In this document: positions 7,862-16,248 of the stretch, in pieces
Layout of the letters: every line of letters starts with the position of its first letter
Numbering within the stretch: position 1 is the first letter of the stretch
Source: Flavobacterium lotistagni
GTDB lineage: Bacteria > Bacteroidota > Bacteroidia > Flavobacteriales > Flavobacteriaceae
DNA: 64,000 bases
NCBI RefSeq assembly: GCF_011392125.1
Contig: NZ_JAAJBU010000004.1
Span: forward strand, 124,001 to 188,000
Direction of reading: 5' to 3'
Made by a program: the position numbers and the translations under genes
Notes under the pieces: generated by a model
Database searches by the model: none
What the model saw: only the letters and a program-made list of their open reading frames with translations
Told to the model about the DNA's origin: nothing

Positions 7862-8809
7862 ATGAAAAAGATTGGAATTTTATTCGGAATGGAAGATACT
7901 TTTCCGCAGGCGTTCATTGACCGCGTGAATTCGAAGAACGAAAAAGGCATTGTTGCCGAGGCAGTTTCGATTGACAAAGTGATGCAAAACCAAGGCGGCG
8001 AATACGCAGTCATTATCGACAGGATTTCGCAAGATGTTCCATTTTATAGAGCCTATTTAAAGAATGCTGCACTAACCGGAACCAACGTGATCAATAACCC
8101 ATTTTGGTGGAGCGCCGACGATAAGTTTTTCAATAACTGTCTTGCGGATACTTTGGGCGTTCCATTGCCCAAGACGGTGATTTTGCCTTCTGCCGAACAT
8201 CCGACCGACACTACTTCAAAGTCATTTCGCAATTTGAAATATCCGATGGATTGGGAAGGCATTTTTAACTACGTAGGTTTTCCTGCTTACATGAAACCTT
8301 ATGCGGGCGGCGGCTGGAAAAATGTGTACCGACTAGAAAACAAAGAAGAATTCTTCGAGAAACACCGCGAAACGGGCCAATTGGTCATGTTACTTCAGGA
8401 AGAAATCGTTTTTGATTCTTATTTCCGCGTGTATTGCTTGGGCGGAAAAGACGTTCGCATCATGCCTTATGAGCCGCGCAATCCACACCATTTAAGGTAT
8501 GTAGTAGACAACCCTAATACCGATAAAAAATTATTAGCTACTGTAAAAGATTATACTTTGCGTCTTTGCCAAGGTTTAGGATATGATTTTAATACTGTAG
8601 AATTTGCCGTACGCAACGGAATTCCCTACGCGATTGATTTCGGAAACCCAGCGCCTGACGCGGAACTAACGTCAGTTGGGGCAGAGAATTTCGAGTGGGT
8701 CGTGGAGGCTGCTGCTAAAATGGCCATCGCTGCTGCCAAAAAGCAAAAGCCTGGAAAAATGAACTTGACATGGGGCACTTTTATCAAAGAATCGGCTGCG
8801 GTAAAATAG
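7862..8809 (+). CDS. ATP-grasp ligase (RimK-like)
   Basis: 315 residues. The ATP-grasp order is conventional: a pre-ATP-grasp N-terminal domain (about 1-100), the nucleotide-binding KPYAGGGWKNVYR near 142-154, the lid and FRVYCLGGKDVRIMPY near 189-204, and the metal-binding end TVEFAVRNGIPYAIDFGNPA near 240-259. Such enzymes join a carboxylate to an amine through an acyl phosphate. The Asn of the last motif (DFGNPAPD) is the usual Mg ligand. Follows the esterase by 18 bases. The substrates are not known; the neighbours suggest one amide bond of a small peptide. Confidence 0.8.
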   Translation: MKKIGILFGMEDTFPQAFIDRVNSKNEKGIVAEAVSIDKVMQNQGGEYAVIIDRISQDVPFYRAYLKNAALTGTNVINNPFWWSADDKFFNNCLADTLGVPLPKTVILPSAEHPTDTTSKSFRNLKYPMDWEGIFNYVGFPAYMKPYAGGGWKNVYRLENKEEFFEKHRETGQLVMLLQEEIVFDSYFRVYCLGGKDVRIMPYEPRNPHHLRYVVDNPNTDKKLLATVKDYTLRLCQGLGYDFNTVEFAVRNGIPYAIDFGNPAPDAELTSVGAENFEWVVEAAAKMAIAAAKKQKPGKMNLTWGTFIKESAAVK

Positions 8810-8830
8810 CAAATGAGTTGATGTGTTTAT

Positions 8831-8915
8831 AGCCCTAGCCCCGATTGCAACGGCATCCTTTTGCCGCTTTCTTTAAGCGGGAAAAGATACAGTGAAAAGC
8901 GGGACGAGCTTCTAA
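8831..8915 (+). repeat. Dispersed palindromic repeat, copy A
   Basis: Left end AGCCCTAGCCCCGATTGC, right end AGCGGGACGAGCTTCTAA-like. Inner stem CTTTTGCCGCTT (8858-8869) pairs with AAGCGGGAAAAG (8875-8886), 11 of 12 positions. Lies between the first ATP-grasp gene and the YbdK-like gene. One of eight copies in this window that share ends but not the inner stem sequence. Confidence 0.8.
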
Positions 8916-8926
8916 AAAATAAAGTC

Positions 8927-10036
8927 ATGAAAAAATTACCCATTTTTACCCTTGGCGTTGAAGAAGAATACCAAATAATTGACCCTGTAACACGCGATTT
9001 GCGCTCGCATTTATCAAAAATTGTCGACGGTGCAAAGGTGTTTTTAAACGAACAGGTTAAAGCCGAAATGCACCAATCGGTCGTGGAAGTCGGCACGAAC
9101 ATTTGTAAGAACGTTAAAGAAGCTTCTGAGGAAATCCGGTTTTTGCGCAGTAAGATTGTCGAATTGGCTTCGAAACAAGATTTGGTGGTTGGCGGAGCCG
9201 GTACGCATCCGTTTTCGCGTTGGCAAGACCAGCCGATTACTGATGACCCGAGGTATCACAATATTGTAAACGAATTGCAAGATGCTGCTCGTTCGAATTT
9301 AATTTTCGGAATGCATTGCCACGTCGGGATTGAGAACCGTGAAGTCGGTTTGCAGCTCATGAACCAAGCTTGTTATTTCCTACCGCATATTTTTGCGCTC
9401 TCGACCAATTCTCCGTTTTGGGAAGGAAGACAAACTGGCTATAAATCTTTCCGTACTAAAGTTTTCGACAAGTTTCCCAGAACGGGTTTGCCGGAATATT
9501 TCGACCATGTAGCCTCGTACGACAAATATCTAGAGACTTTGGTCAAAACCAATTGCATCGATAATCCGAAGAAAATATGGTGGGATTTGCGTTTGCATCC
9601 GTTTTATGACACGATAGAATTCCGTATTTGCGATATGAGTTTGACCGTCGATGAAACTATGTGTATTGTGGCGATTATTCAAGCTGTGGTTGCCAAGTTA
9701 TACCGACTCACGCAACACAACATGAGTTACAACATCTATCGATTGGCGCTAATTAAGGAGAACAAATTCCGTGCGGCGCGTTATGGCATCGACAATCACA
9801 TGATTGATTTTGGTTTGCAGAAAGAAGTTGAAACCAAGTTATTGATTGGCGAATTGCTTGATTTTATTGATGATGTAGTAGACGAACTCGGCAGTCGTGA
9901 ACAAATTAATTATGTGCATGAGATCATGAAAAACGGAACCGGTGCCGATAAGCAGTTGGCAGTTTTCAATGAAACCGGAGGAGATCTGACCAAAGTTGTT
10001 GATTTTATTACCTCTGAATTTACCAAAGGTTTGTAA
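8927..10036 (+). CDS. YbdK-type carboxylate-amine ligase (GCS2 family)
   Basis: 369 residues from the ATG at 8927. The in-frame start at 8861 would put the N terminus inside the dispersed repeat, so the later start is preferred, and it begins with the family's own MxxxPxFTLGVEEEYQIIDP. Other family signatures are HCHVGIE near 147 and WWDLRLHPFYDTIEFRICD near 218. The length agrees with E. coli YbdK (372), which has weak glutamate-cysteine ligase activity; the family forms gamma-glutamyl-type amides using ATP. Its place between ATP-grasp and amidotransferase genes points to a dedicated biosynthetic step rather than glutathione synthesis. Confidence 0.85.
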   Translation: MKKLPIFTLGVEEEYQIIDPVTRDLRSHLSKIVDGAKVFLNEQVKAEMHQSVVEVGTNICKNVKEASEEIRFLRSKIVELASKQDLVVGGAGTHPFSRWQDQPITDDPRYHNIVNELQDAARSNLIFGMHCHVGIENREVGLQLMNQACYFLPHIFALSTNSPFWEGRQTGYKSFRTKVFDKFPRTGLPEYFDHVASYDKYLETLVKTNCIDNPKKIWWDLRLHPFYDTIEFRICDMSLTVDETMCIVAIIQAVVAKLYRLTQHNMSYNIYRLALIKENKFRAARYGIDNHMIDFGLQKEVETKLLIGELLDFIDDVVDELGSREQINYVHEIMKNGTGADKQLAVFNETGGDLTKVVDFITSEFTKGL

Positions 10037-10056
10037 AATAATTAATTATATATTTG
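10031..10056 (+). promoter_or_regulatory. Possible internal promoter before the amidotransferase gene
   Basis: TATATTTG at 10049-10056 matches the -7 consensus exactly. The nearest TTG (10031-10033) leaves a 15-base spacer, shorter than usual, and overlaps the end of the YbdK-like gene. Start codon 28 bases downstream. Confidence 0.4.
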
Positions 10057-10084
10057 TACAGCCCATCCGTTTGAACCTATACTT

Positions 10085-10912
10085 ATGAACGAAACCATCA
10101 GAATAGCAATCCTGGACATGTATAACGGCGAGCCGAACCAAGGCATGCGCTGTATTATCGATATCGTCAATCGTTTCAATAATATCGTCAGTTTCAAGAT
10201 TTTCGATGTTCGCAGAAAGTCGGAGTTACCCAAAATCAAAGACTTTGATATTTATATTTCTTCCGGTGGCCCAGGAAATCCGCTAGAAGGCGACGGTGTT
10301 TGGGACAAAAGTTACTACGAGTTCATAGACGAATTGCTGCTTTGGAACCAAGAAAACGAAGTCAAGAAACACGTACTCTTTATTTGTCACTCGTTCCAAA
10401 TGGCTTGCAAACATTTCGGTTTGGCTGAGATCACTAAGCGCAATAGTACTTCATTTGGCGTGATGACCGTTCATAAAACCAAAGACGGTTACCGCGACAA
10501 CTTGTTAGAAGGTTTAGACGATCCGTTTTATGCAGTTGATTCGCGCGATTATCAAGTGGTACAGCCGAATCTGAACGTATTTGAAGAAAAAGGCGCTAAG
10601 ATCATTGCTCTAGAGAAAATCCGTGATCATGTGGCTTATGAAAGAGCAATTATGGCAGTACGCTTTAATAAATATTTTGTCGGTACACAGTTTCATCCGG
10701 AAGCCGATCCGCTGAGTTTTATTGCGAATCTCAGAAGTGCCGAACGCCGCGAGCGCATCATCAATATGAAAGGCCGCAAGAAATTCCGCAACATGCTCGA
10801 AGACTTACTCGACGAGGAGAAAATCTACAAAACCAACGAAACTTTGATTCCGAATTTTCTGCGCAAGGCCATCAACGATGTGATGAAAACGCGCAAGATG
10901 CTTTCGAATTAA
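10085..10912 (+). CDS. Class I glutamine amidotransferase-like protein
   Basis: 275 residues, one class I amidotransferase domain. The nucleophile Cys101 sits in FICHSFQMACKHFG and the His204/Glu206 pair in VGTQFHPEADP, so the Cys-His-Glu triad is complete. The oxyanion region SSGGPGNP is near 59-66. There is no synthetase domain, so it either supplies ammonia to a neighbouring ligase or, as in gamma-glutamyl hydrolases such as PuuD, cleaves a gamma-glutamyl amide. A C-terminal extension of about 50 residues is basic and helical. Placed between the YbdK-like ligase and the permuted ATP-grasp gene. Confidence 0.82.
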   Translation: MNETIRIAILDMYNGEPNQGMRCIIDIVNRFNNIVSFKIFDVRRKSELPKIKDFDIYISSGGPGNPLEGDGVWDKSYYEFIDELLLWNQENEVKKHVLFICHSFQMACKHFGLAEITKRNSTSFGVMTVHKTKDGYRDNLLEGLDDPFYAVDSRDYQVVQPNLNVFEEKGAKIIALEKIRDHVAYERAIMAVRFNKYFVGTQFHPEADPLSFIANLRSAERRERIINMKGRKKFRNMLEDLLDEEKIYKTNETLIPNFLRKAINDVMKTRKMLSN

Positions 10913-10939
10913 TTCGTTATTTTCAATTTCTATAATTGT

Positions 10940-10985
10940 TCATCATGGCCAACAGATTTCCAATCTGAAAAGTCATTCATGATGA
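10940..10985. repeat. Nested inverted repeats before the permuted ATP-grasp gene
   Basis: Outer arms TCATCATG (10940-10947) and CATGATGA (10978-10985) are perfect reverse complements. Between them lies a perfect hairpin CAGATT (10953-10958) / AATCTG (10962-10967). No T run follows, so it is not a standard terminator; it could be an operator or a structured leader 24 bases before the next start codon. Confidence 0.5.
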
Positions 10986-11009
10986 TACTTTACTTATCTT
11001 TTTTCGCTT

Positions 11010-12200
11010 ATGATTTCGAAATACCGTCAGCTTTTCAACAAGCAGTTTTCTGCCCAGAAATACGAAGATTTCCAAAACGATATCGCCGAAGATTTCAACT
11101 ATAGGCCCACTTTCCGAATGGCCGAAACGCCGTTTTTTATTTCCAAAGAACTAAAAAAGCAATTACTCGAAGGTTGCCAGGATGTGATTGATTTAATCAG
11201 AAGGCCCGACTTTAAATCTCTTACAGAAAAATCCCTTGAGCTCAATACGAAAGTTCCAAACGAAGACGAGCACACGAATTTCCTAGCCATCGATTTCGGA
11301 ATTTGTGAAGAAAACGGGCAAGTAATTCCAAAGTTGATTGAAGTGCAAGGCTTTCCGTCGTTGTTCAATTACCAGTATGTATTGTATGAGAAATTTAAAA
11401 AATACTATCCGTTTCTAGAAGAGTTGACGCCTTTTATAGACGGAATTACCGCTGCGGATTACTTTAAAACTCTTGATGAAGTAATTTGCAACGGGCTTCC
11501 AAAGCAAAATGTCATCTTGCTCGAAATTGAGCCTGAAAAGCAAAATACCAAGATTGATTTCTATTACTGTCGGCGCGATATAGGCATTCCAATTCTCTGC
11601 GTAACCGATTTGATCAAAGACGGCAACAAGCTTTTTTACAAAAATGAAAATCAGGAATTGATTCAAGTCAAGCGAATTTATAACCGCGTCATTTTTGATG
11701 AGTTAGAACTTCGAAAAGATTTAAAGCTCAATTTCAGTTTTTCAGACGAGTTGGAAGTGGAATGGGCCGGACATCCGAATTGGTTCTTTCGAATTAGCAA
11801 GTACATTTTGCCAATGCTCAAAGGACCTTATTTCATTGAAACGACTTTGCTCAGCGATTTGAAAGAAATCCCAAAAGACCTCGAGAATTACGTATTAAAG
11901 CCTTTGTTTTCATTTTCAGGAAGCGGCGTGATTTTCCATGTGACCAAAGGCGATATCGAAGCCGTCAAGGAAAAAGAACTCTACATTTTACAGAAAAAAG
12001 TCAACTATCTTCCAATTGTGCAATCGCCCGACGGCAAAGTGAAAGTGGAAGTCCGCGTGCTTTGCGTCTGGAAAAAACAAGACCCATCTCCTACTCTATT
12101 GTGCAATTTGGTGCGCTTGAGCCGCGGGGAAATGATCGGCGTGAAATTCAACAAAGACAAAGATTGGGTTGGTGGTACTTTAGGGTTGTTCGAAAAATAA
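11010..12200 (+). CDS. ATP-grasp-like ligase, apparently circularly permuted
   Basis: 396 residues. The ATP-binding motif NYVLKPLFSFSGSGVIF lies late (about residues 292-308), while a Glu-rich metal-site-like segment KLIEVQGFPSLFNYQ lies early (about 110-124). That reversed order is the hallmark of circularly permuted ATP-grasp enzymes such as glutathionylspermidine synthetase. A further C-terminal VRLSRGEMIGVKFNKDKDWVGG resembles the closing lid segment. I infer amide ligase activity; the protein has no function I can name. Last gene of the plus-strand half of the cluster. Not recognised as any characterised enzyme. Confidence 0.6.
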   Translation: MISKYRQLFNKQFSAQKYEDFQNDIAEDFNYRPTFRMAETPFFISKELKKQLLEGCQDVIDLIRRPDFKSLTEKSLELNTKVPNEDEHTNFLAIDFGICEENGQVIPKLIEVQGFPSLFNYQYVLYEKFKKYYPFLEELTPFIDGITAADYFKTLDEVICNGLPKQNVILLEIEPEKQNTKIDFYYCRRDIGIPILCVTDLIKDGNKLFYKNENQELIQVKRIYNRVIFDELELRKDLKLNFSFSDELEVEWAGHPNWFFRISKYILPMLKGPYFIETTLLSDLKEIPKDLENYVLKPLFSFSGSGVIFHVTKGDIEAVKEKELYILQKKVNYLPIVQSPDGKVKVEVRVLCVWKKQDPSPTLLCNLVRLSRGEMIGVKFNKDKDWVGGTLGLFEK

Positions 12201-12205
12201 TTTTC

Positions 12206-12264
12206 AGTAGCTTTTTCCCGCTATCCGCGCTACACGGTAGCTTGCTCCTATCGGGGCTAGGGCT
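12206..12264 (-). repeat. Dispersed palindromic repeat, copy B (short)
   Basis: Shortest copy (59 bp), between the convergent ATP-grasp genes. AGCCCTAGCCCC is at the right edge on the minus strand and AGTAGCTTTTTCCCGCTATC at the left. The inner hairpin is GCTAC (12229-12233) / GTAGC (12237-12241) with a 3-base loop. Confidence 0.75.
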
Positions 12265-12283
12265 TCCGGAAACTCGTAGGCGT

Positions 12284-13501
12284 TTAGTGCAAATTTTTGA
12301 CTTCAGCCTGCGGAACCACAGTTGCAAAATCTTTCACCAATCGGTCGGCGTAATCGTCTAATAACTCCAAGACCCTTTCGTTCTTATCTGACTGAACAAT
12401 CAGGCCCGCATGATAATCCAGCGGTACTTTGAAACAAACTTCCGGATCGGCAAACGAAGATAAATCCGGATGTTGGAATTTCGATAAGGTCAGAACAATT
12501 CCTGCGTAGGCTTTCTTTATTTTCGGCAATTTATATTCGATTTCTTTCACAAGTGAGTTTTCAATCGCAGCCCATTCTGCCCATAAATTCACGCCGGAAG
12601 CAAAAGCCACCATTTCAGCCAAATGAGCACCGCCTACCCTAGAAGAAGTTTCTAAGAAATAGATTTTTCCGTCGTCGGCACATTTGATGAATTCTGTATG
12701 AGCCGCACCGTGTTTGAGCCCAAAACCTTTAATGACTTGCTCATTCACTTTTTTAATTGCCTTATCGTCATCAGAATCGTAAGGAATATTGGCGCTTCTG
12801 AAAATACCGCCGCCTTGTGAGATTTCCATCGGTGTGGCCAAATATTTAGAAGTAATGCTGAACAGAATTTTTCCATCTTTAATCAAGCTATCGCAATGAT
12901 ACACCGAGCCCGGGCGGAATTGCTCGACCAAGTATTTAAAGCGGTTGTTGCCCATTTCGTTGATGTGCATCCACAGACTTTCTTTGTCGTGCACTTTGAT
13001 AATGCCTGAGGCAGACGCTTCCGAACGAGGTTTCAACACCCAAGGTGCAGCAATGGTGTCGGCAAAAGTATTAATGTCGTGATCGTTGAACAGCGAACAG
13101 AAATTCGGGTTCGAGATGCCGCAGCTTTTTGCCCGCATACGCATCGCCAATTTATCGCGGAAATAGCGTCCGGTGGTTTGACCCATGCCATCAATACGCA
13201 AATTCTCACGCAGATAGGTAGCTTTCTCTACATCGAAATCATCCAAAGCCACGATGGCGTCAATTTGATTATTGCGCATGAAATTGCTCACCCCAAGCAG
13301 TAAATGCTCTAAGTTCCAATCGGTGTCTTGGCCTTCCATGAAGAAAATATCGTCGATGAATTCAACCGGCCAGGCTTTGTCGCGCAGTTTCTCAGAAGTA
13401 ACCAAATAAACTTTATTGCCCAGTTTCTTCAGGTTGATCAAAAAATCAGCGCCTTTGAAAAAATTGGAAATACAAACGAAGGTTTTAGGCGTTTTGTTCA
13501 T
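12284..13501 (-). CDS. ATP-grasp ligase (carbamoyl-phosphate synthase/carnosine synthase-like)
   Basis: 405 residues in conventional order: N-terminal Rossmann-like domain (about 1-110), PWVLKPRSEASASGI near 151-165, and the catalytic end EFIKCADDGKIYFLETSSRV near 258-277 with the paired acidic ligands. Best described as an ATP-grasp_4-type ligase, the group that includes amino acid and dipeptide ligases. It is the third gene of a minus-strand unit, 2 bases after the aminopeptidase stop, and faces the plus-strand half of the cluster. Together the cluster has three ATP-grasp enzymes plus a YbdK-type ligase. Confidence 0.82.
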   Translation of the reverse strand: MNKTPKTFVCISNFFKGADFLINLKKLGNKVYLVTSEKLRDKAWPVEFIDDIFFMEGQDTDWNLEHLLLGVSNFMRNNQIDAIVALDDFDVEKATYLRENLRIDGMGQTTGRYFRDKLAMRMRAKSCGISNPNFCSLFNDHDINTFADTIAAPWVLKPRSEASASGIIKVHDKESLWMHINEMGNNRFKYLVEQFRPGSVYHCDSLIKDGKILFSITSKYLATPMEISQGGGIFRSANIPYDSDDDKAIKKVNEQVIKGFGLKHGAAHTEFIKCADDGKIYFLETSSRVGGAHLAEMVAFASGVNLWAEWAAIENSLVKEIEYKLPKIKKAYAGIVLTLSKFQHPDLSSFADPEVCFKVPLDYHAGLIVQSDKNERVLELLDDYADRLVKDFATVVPQAEVKNLH

Positions 13502-13503
13502 AA

Positions 13504-14934
13504 CTAAATGTTTTCAATAAAATGGGTTAATAAGTGAACACCGTATGCAGTGGCGTGTTTGCTCTTGGCGAATTCATCGTCACCGAATGCCACACCAGCA
13601 ATATCGAGATGTGCCCAAGCTTGGTGTTTTTCTGTGAAATACTCAAGGAACTTGGCCGCAGAAATAGCGCCTGCAACAGGTTTACCGCTGTAATTTTTCA
13701 CGTCGGCAATATCACTTTCAATATCGGGTTGATAAGCATCCCATAAAGGCAATGGCCACAAACGCTCGCCAATTTCATCGCCGGACTGTCTTAGTTTCTG
13801 TTCAATTGTGGTGTTATTGGTGAACAACGCGCCACATTCGTAGCCAAAAGTACCTACACTGCTTCCGGTAAGTGTTGCGATATCGACAATTATTTCGGGC
13901 TTATAATTTTTAATCAGATAAGACAATCCGTCGGCTAAAATCAAACGACCTTCTGCATCGGTATCAATAATTTCAATCGTGGCACCGTGATAACTTTTGA
14001 TGACATCGCTCGGCATGAACGAAGTATTATCAACAGCGTTCTCACAACAAGGAACAATCGCGGTCACTCGAATCGGAAGCTTCAAATCGGCAATGAGTTG
14101 CATTGCGCCAAGAACCGCAGCACCGCCGGCCATATCTGATTTCATGTGAACCATAGCAGCCGTTTTGATATTGAGTCCGCCGGTGTCAAAGGTAATTCCT
14201 TTTCCGACCAATCCGATGTGTTTTACCTTAGGAAGATCGCCACTGGGCTCGTAGTTCATGATGATAAATTGCGGCGTTTTATCACTGCCTTTTCCGACTG
14301 CCAAAAATGCATCTAAACCTTCAATTTTACATGCCGGACCATCGAGCACTTTGGTATCAAAACCATAAGTGTTGCCGCTGTCTTGCGCCCATTTAGCCAG
14401 ATAAGCCGGATTGACAACATTCGGCGGTGAATCAACCAAATACAGAATTTCAATTTGCGTTCTGGCTATTTTAATGGCCCGTAAAGCAACTTCTGAAAAA
14501 TCGGTTTTAGATAATAGAGCGAGTTCAAAACCTTTTTCGGCAAACGGATGGATGTCTTTTTTCTTAAAATGCCCGAGATGATAAGTGCCCAAACAAAGCC
14601 CTGAAACTGTGGCTTCAACTTGTTGTAAAGTAAATACTTCAGGAATCATTAGCGCGACTTCTTTCCCGAAAAGTGCTTTTTCTTTGAAAGCAATCCGACG
14701 CATCAAAGTCTTTAGATTTTTATAATCGATGCTTTTGCCAAGGCCTATGAACAGATGAACACAATCGTATTTCTCAGCAACGTAATAAGTATCTTTTTTG
14801 CCATAAAAAACCCGCGAGGAAACCGACACGCCATGGAATTCAATCGGGACTACGTTTTTTTCATGCGTTTCAAAAACAGGAATCAGCACCACGCCGCAAA
14901 ATCCTTCTAAATCCTTTATATTTCTTGTTTTCAT
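13504..14934 (-). CDS. M17 leucyl aminopeptidase family protein
   Basis: 476 residues. The C-terminal catalytic domain carries the two-metal site: GKGITFDTGGLNIK (Lys and Asp ligands) near 245-258, MKSDMAGGAAV near 264-274, and DTDAEGRLILADGL near 325-338; the more common PepA form is NTDAEGRL. It removes N-terminal residues from peptides in the cytosol. In this position it may trim or recycle the product of the ligases, though a housekeeping PepA role is possible. Starts immediately after the stop of the esterase gene and ends 2 bases before the ATP-grasp gene. Confidence 0.88.
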   Translation of the reverse strand: MKTRNIKDLEGFCGVVLIPVFETHEKNVVPIEFHGVSVSSRVFYGKKDTYYVAEKYDCVHLFIGLGKSIDYKNLKTLMRRIAFKEKALFGKEVALMIPEVFTLQQVEATVSGLCLGTYHLGHFKKKDIHPFAEKGFELALLSKTDFSEVALRAIKIARTQIEILYLVDSPPNVVNPAYLAKWAQDSGNTYGFDTKVLDGPACKIEGLDAFLAVGKGSDKTPQFIIMNYEPSGDLPKVKHIGLVGKGITFDTGGLNIKTAAMVHMKSDMAGGAAVLGAMQLIADLKLPIRVTAIVPCCENAVDNTSFMPSDVIKSYHGATIEIIDTDAEGRLILADGLSYLIKNYKPEIIVDIATLTGSSVGTFGYECGALFTNNTTIEQKLRQSGDEIGERLWPLPLWDAYQPDIESDIADVKNYSGKPVAGAISAAKFLEYFTEKHQAWAHLDIAGVAFGDDEFAKSKHATAYGVHLLTHFIENI

Positions 14935-16083
14935 TTAATTGTCTTTAGTGTTAAAAAATAACCACTCGATGGCTTTTGGAAATTCGTCGCTCCAGTAAAT
15001 TTCATTGTGTTTGCCCTGCATATTGATGCTGAGCTTGATTTTCATTTTGCTCGACACGAATTCATTTTCAATCATTTTCTTTTTGAATTTCTTTACGTGG
15101 TCAATCATTGTGGCGCTTTCGTCACCGCCGGCATAGAGATAAATCTTGGTGTCGCTCGGTTCATCGTAGTCGAGATTAGTAAAATCCATTTTGGGAATCA
15201 CCCACAATGATGGCGAGAAAATCATCAGTTTTCCATATACTTCCGGATACATCAATCCCGAGAAAATACTGACCAATCCGCCCATACTGCTACCGCCAAT
15301 TCCCGTATGTTCGCGATCGGGCAAAGTGCGGAATGTTTTATCTACAAAAGGTTTGAGCGTGTCGGTAATAAAACGAATGTACTTTTTGCCTTGACCAACT
15401 CCGAGCACTGTTTTGCCTACGTTATATTCTTTAATTCGGTCTTGTTCGGCGTGTTCGACTGCTATGATGATGATTTTTCCAATTTTATATTCTGACATTA
15501 CCGCCAGTTTTTTGTCTATTTCCCAATTGCCATATTTGGCGTTTTCATTGAACAAATTCTGCGCGTCTTGTAAATACATTACCGGATAACGTTCTTGAGA
15601 ACTATCGTAATCATGCGGCAACAAAGCCCATACACGACGGGTTTTGTTGAGTTGGGGAATTTCAAATTCTTCCGAAATCAGTTTGACTTGAGGCAAAAAG
15701 TTCGGCTTGAAAGGCAGCCAATTCTTGCGCCATTTCTCTACATGTTCTTTGCGAATGCCTTGGTGTTGTTGACACGAGCGGTTTTCGGTTCGGTTGCCGA
15801 ATCGGTCAATCTCTACTTCGCTCCAATCGCCTTTGGTGAATTTATACAGTAGTTCATCAGGATAAATAAAATCAGCCGGAAATTTATAATGGTAAAGTCC
15901 GTTGCCAATTTTCTCCATTTCGAACTGGGTGTCTTGGGTATGCCAGTTGTTGAAATTACCGGAAATGTATACCGGACGTTGGTCATCTTCGTCGGTAGTT
16001 AGCAGGATATTGAGTTGTGGTTCTTGTAAATCATCCTCTAGCGCCTGAGTGGTCTTTTCTTTATTGGTAATCATGTGCGGCAA
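14935..16083 (-). CDS. Esterase with N-terminal CBM48-like domain
   Basis: 382 residues. Residues about 20-110 form a beta-sandwich resembling carbohydrate-binding/early-set domains (RPVYISGNFNNWHT...YKFTKGDWSEVEID). Residues about 130-380 are an esterase D/enterochelin-esterase-like hydrolase with nucleophile elbow GGSSMGG near 254-260. No signal peptide, so it is cytoplasmic. A second ATG three codons in is equally acceptable as start. It is the first gene of the minus-strand unit, so the whole cluster is bounded by an esterase at each outer end. Hydrolysis of an ester or oligomeric form of the product is a reasonable guess. Confidence 0.82.
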   Translation of the reverse strand: MPHMITNKEKTTQALEDDLQEPQLNILLTTDEDDQRPVYISGNFNNWHTQDTQFEMEKIGNGLYHYKFPADFIYPDELLYKFTKGDWSEVEIDRFGNRTENRSCQQHQGIRKEHVEKWRKNWLPFKPNFLPQVKLISEEFEIPQLNKTRRVWALLPHDYDSSQERYPVMYLQDAQNLFNENAKYGNWEIDKKLAVMSEYKIGKIIIIAVEHAEQDRIKEYNVGKTVLGVGQGKKYIRFITDTLKPFVDKTFRTLPDREHTGIGGSSMGGLVSIFSGLMYPEVYGKLMIFSPSLWVIPKMDFTNLDYDEPSDTKIYLYAGGDESATMIDHVKKFKKKMIENEFVSSKMKIKLSINMQGKHNEIYWSDEFPKAIEWLFFNTKDN

Positions 16084-16248
16084 AAAAATAATCTCTTAAA
16101 AAAGGTAAATATAGTTTTTTGCCTTCGGAAATAAAAGCAAACACCAGCATTTAGCGCAGTTTTTTGATATTGAAATTATTCGCCCCATTTTATTAGAAAT
16201 GCAGCAAAAATAAACCCTTGAGTTGTTCTAGATTGCCTATTTTTACAT
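16084..16248. promoter_or_regulatory. Intergenic region with a -7 box for the esterase unit
   Basis: Between the histidine kinase stop and the esterase start, both on the minus strand. A minus-strand TATTTTTG lies at 16212-16205 without a matching TTG, 121 bases before the esterase start. No gene or strong hairpin is visible otherwise. Confidence 0.35.

Noticed and set aside
8861..8926. N-terminal extension of the YbdK-like ligase
   Set aside because: It lies in the dispersed repeat and the family start is MKKLPIFTLGVEEEYQ at 8927.
12062..12361. 99-codon plus-strand frame across the end of the permuted ATP-grasp gene and the repeat
   Set aside because: It overlaps two genes and repeat copy B in another frame, with no domain in its translation.
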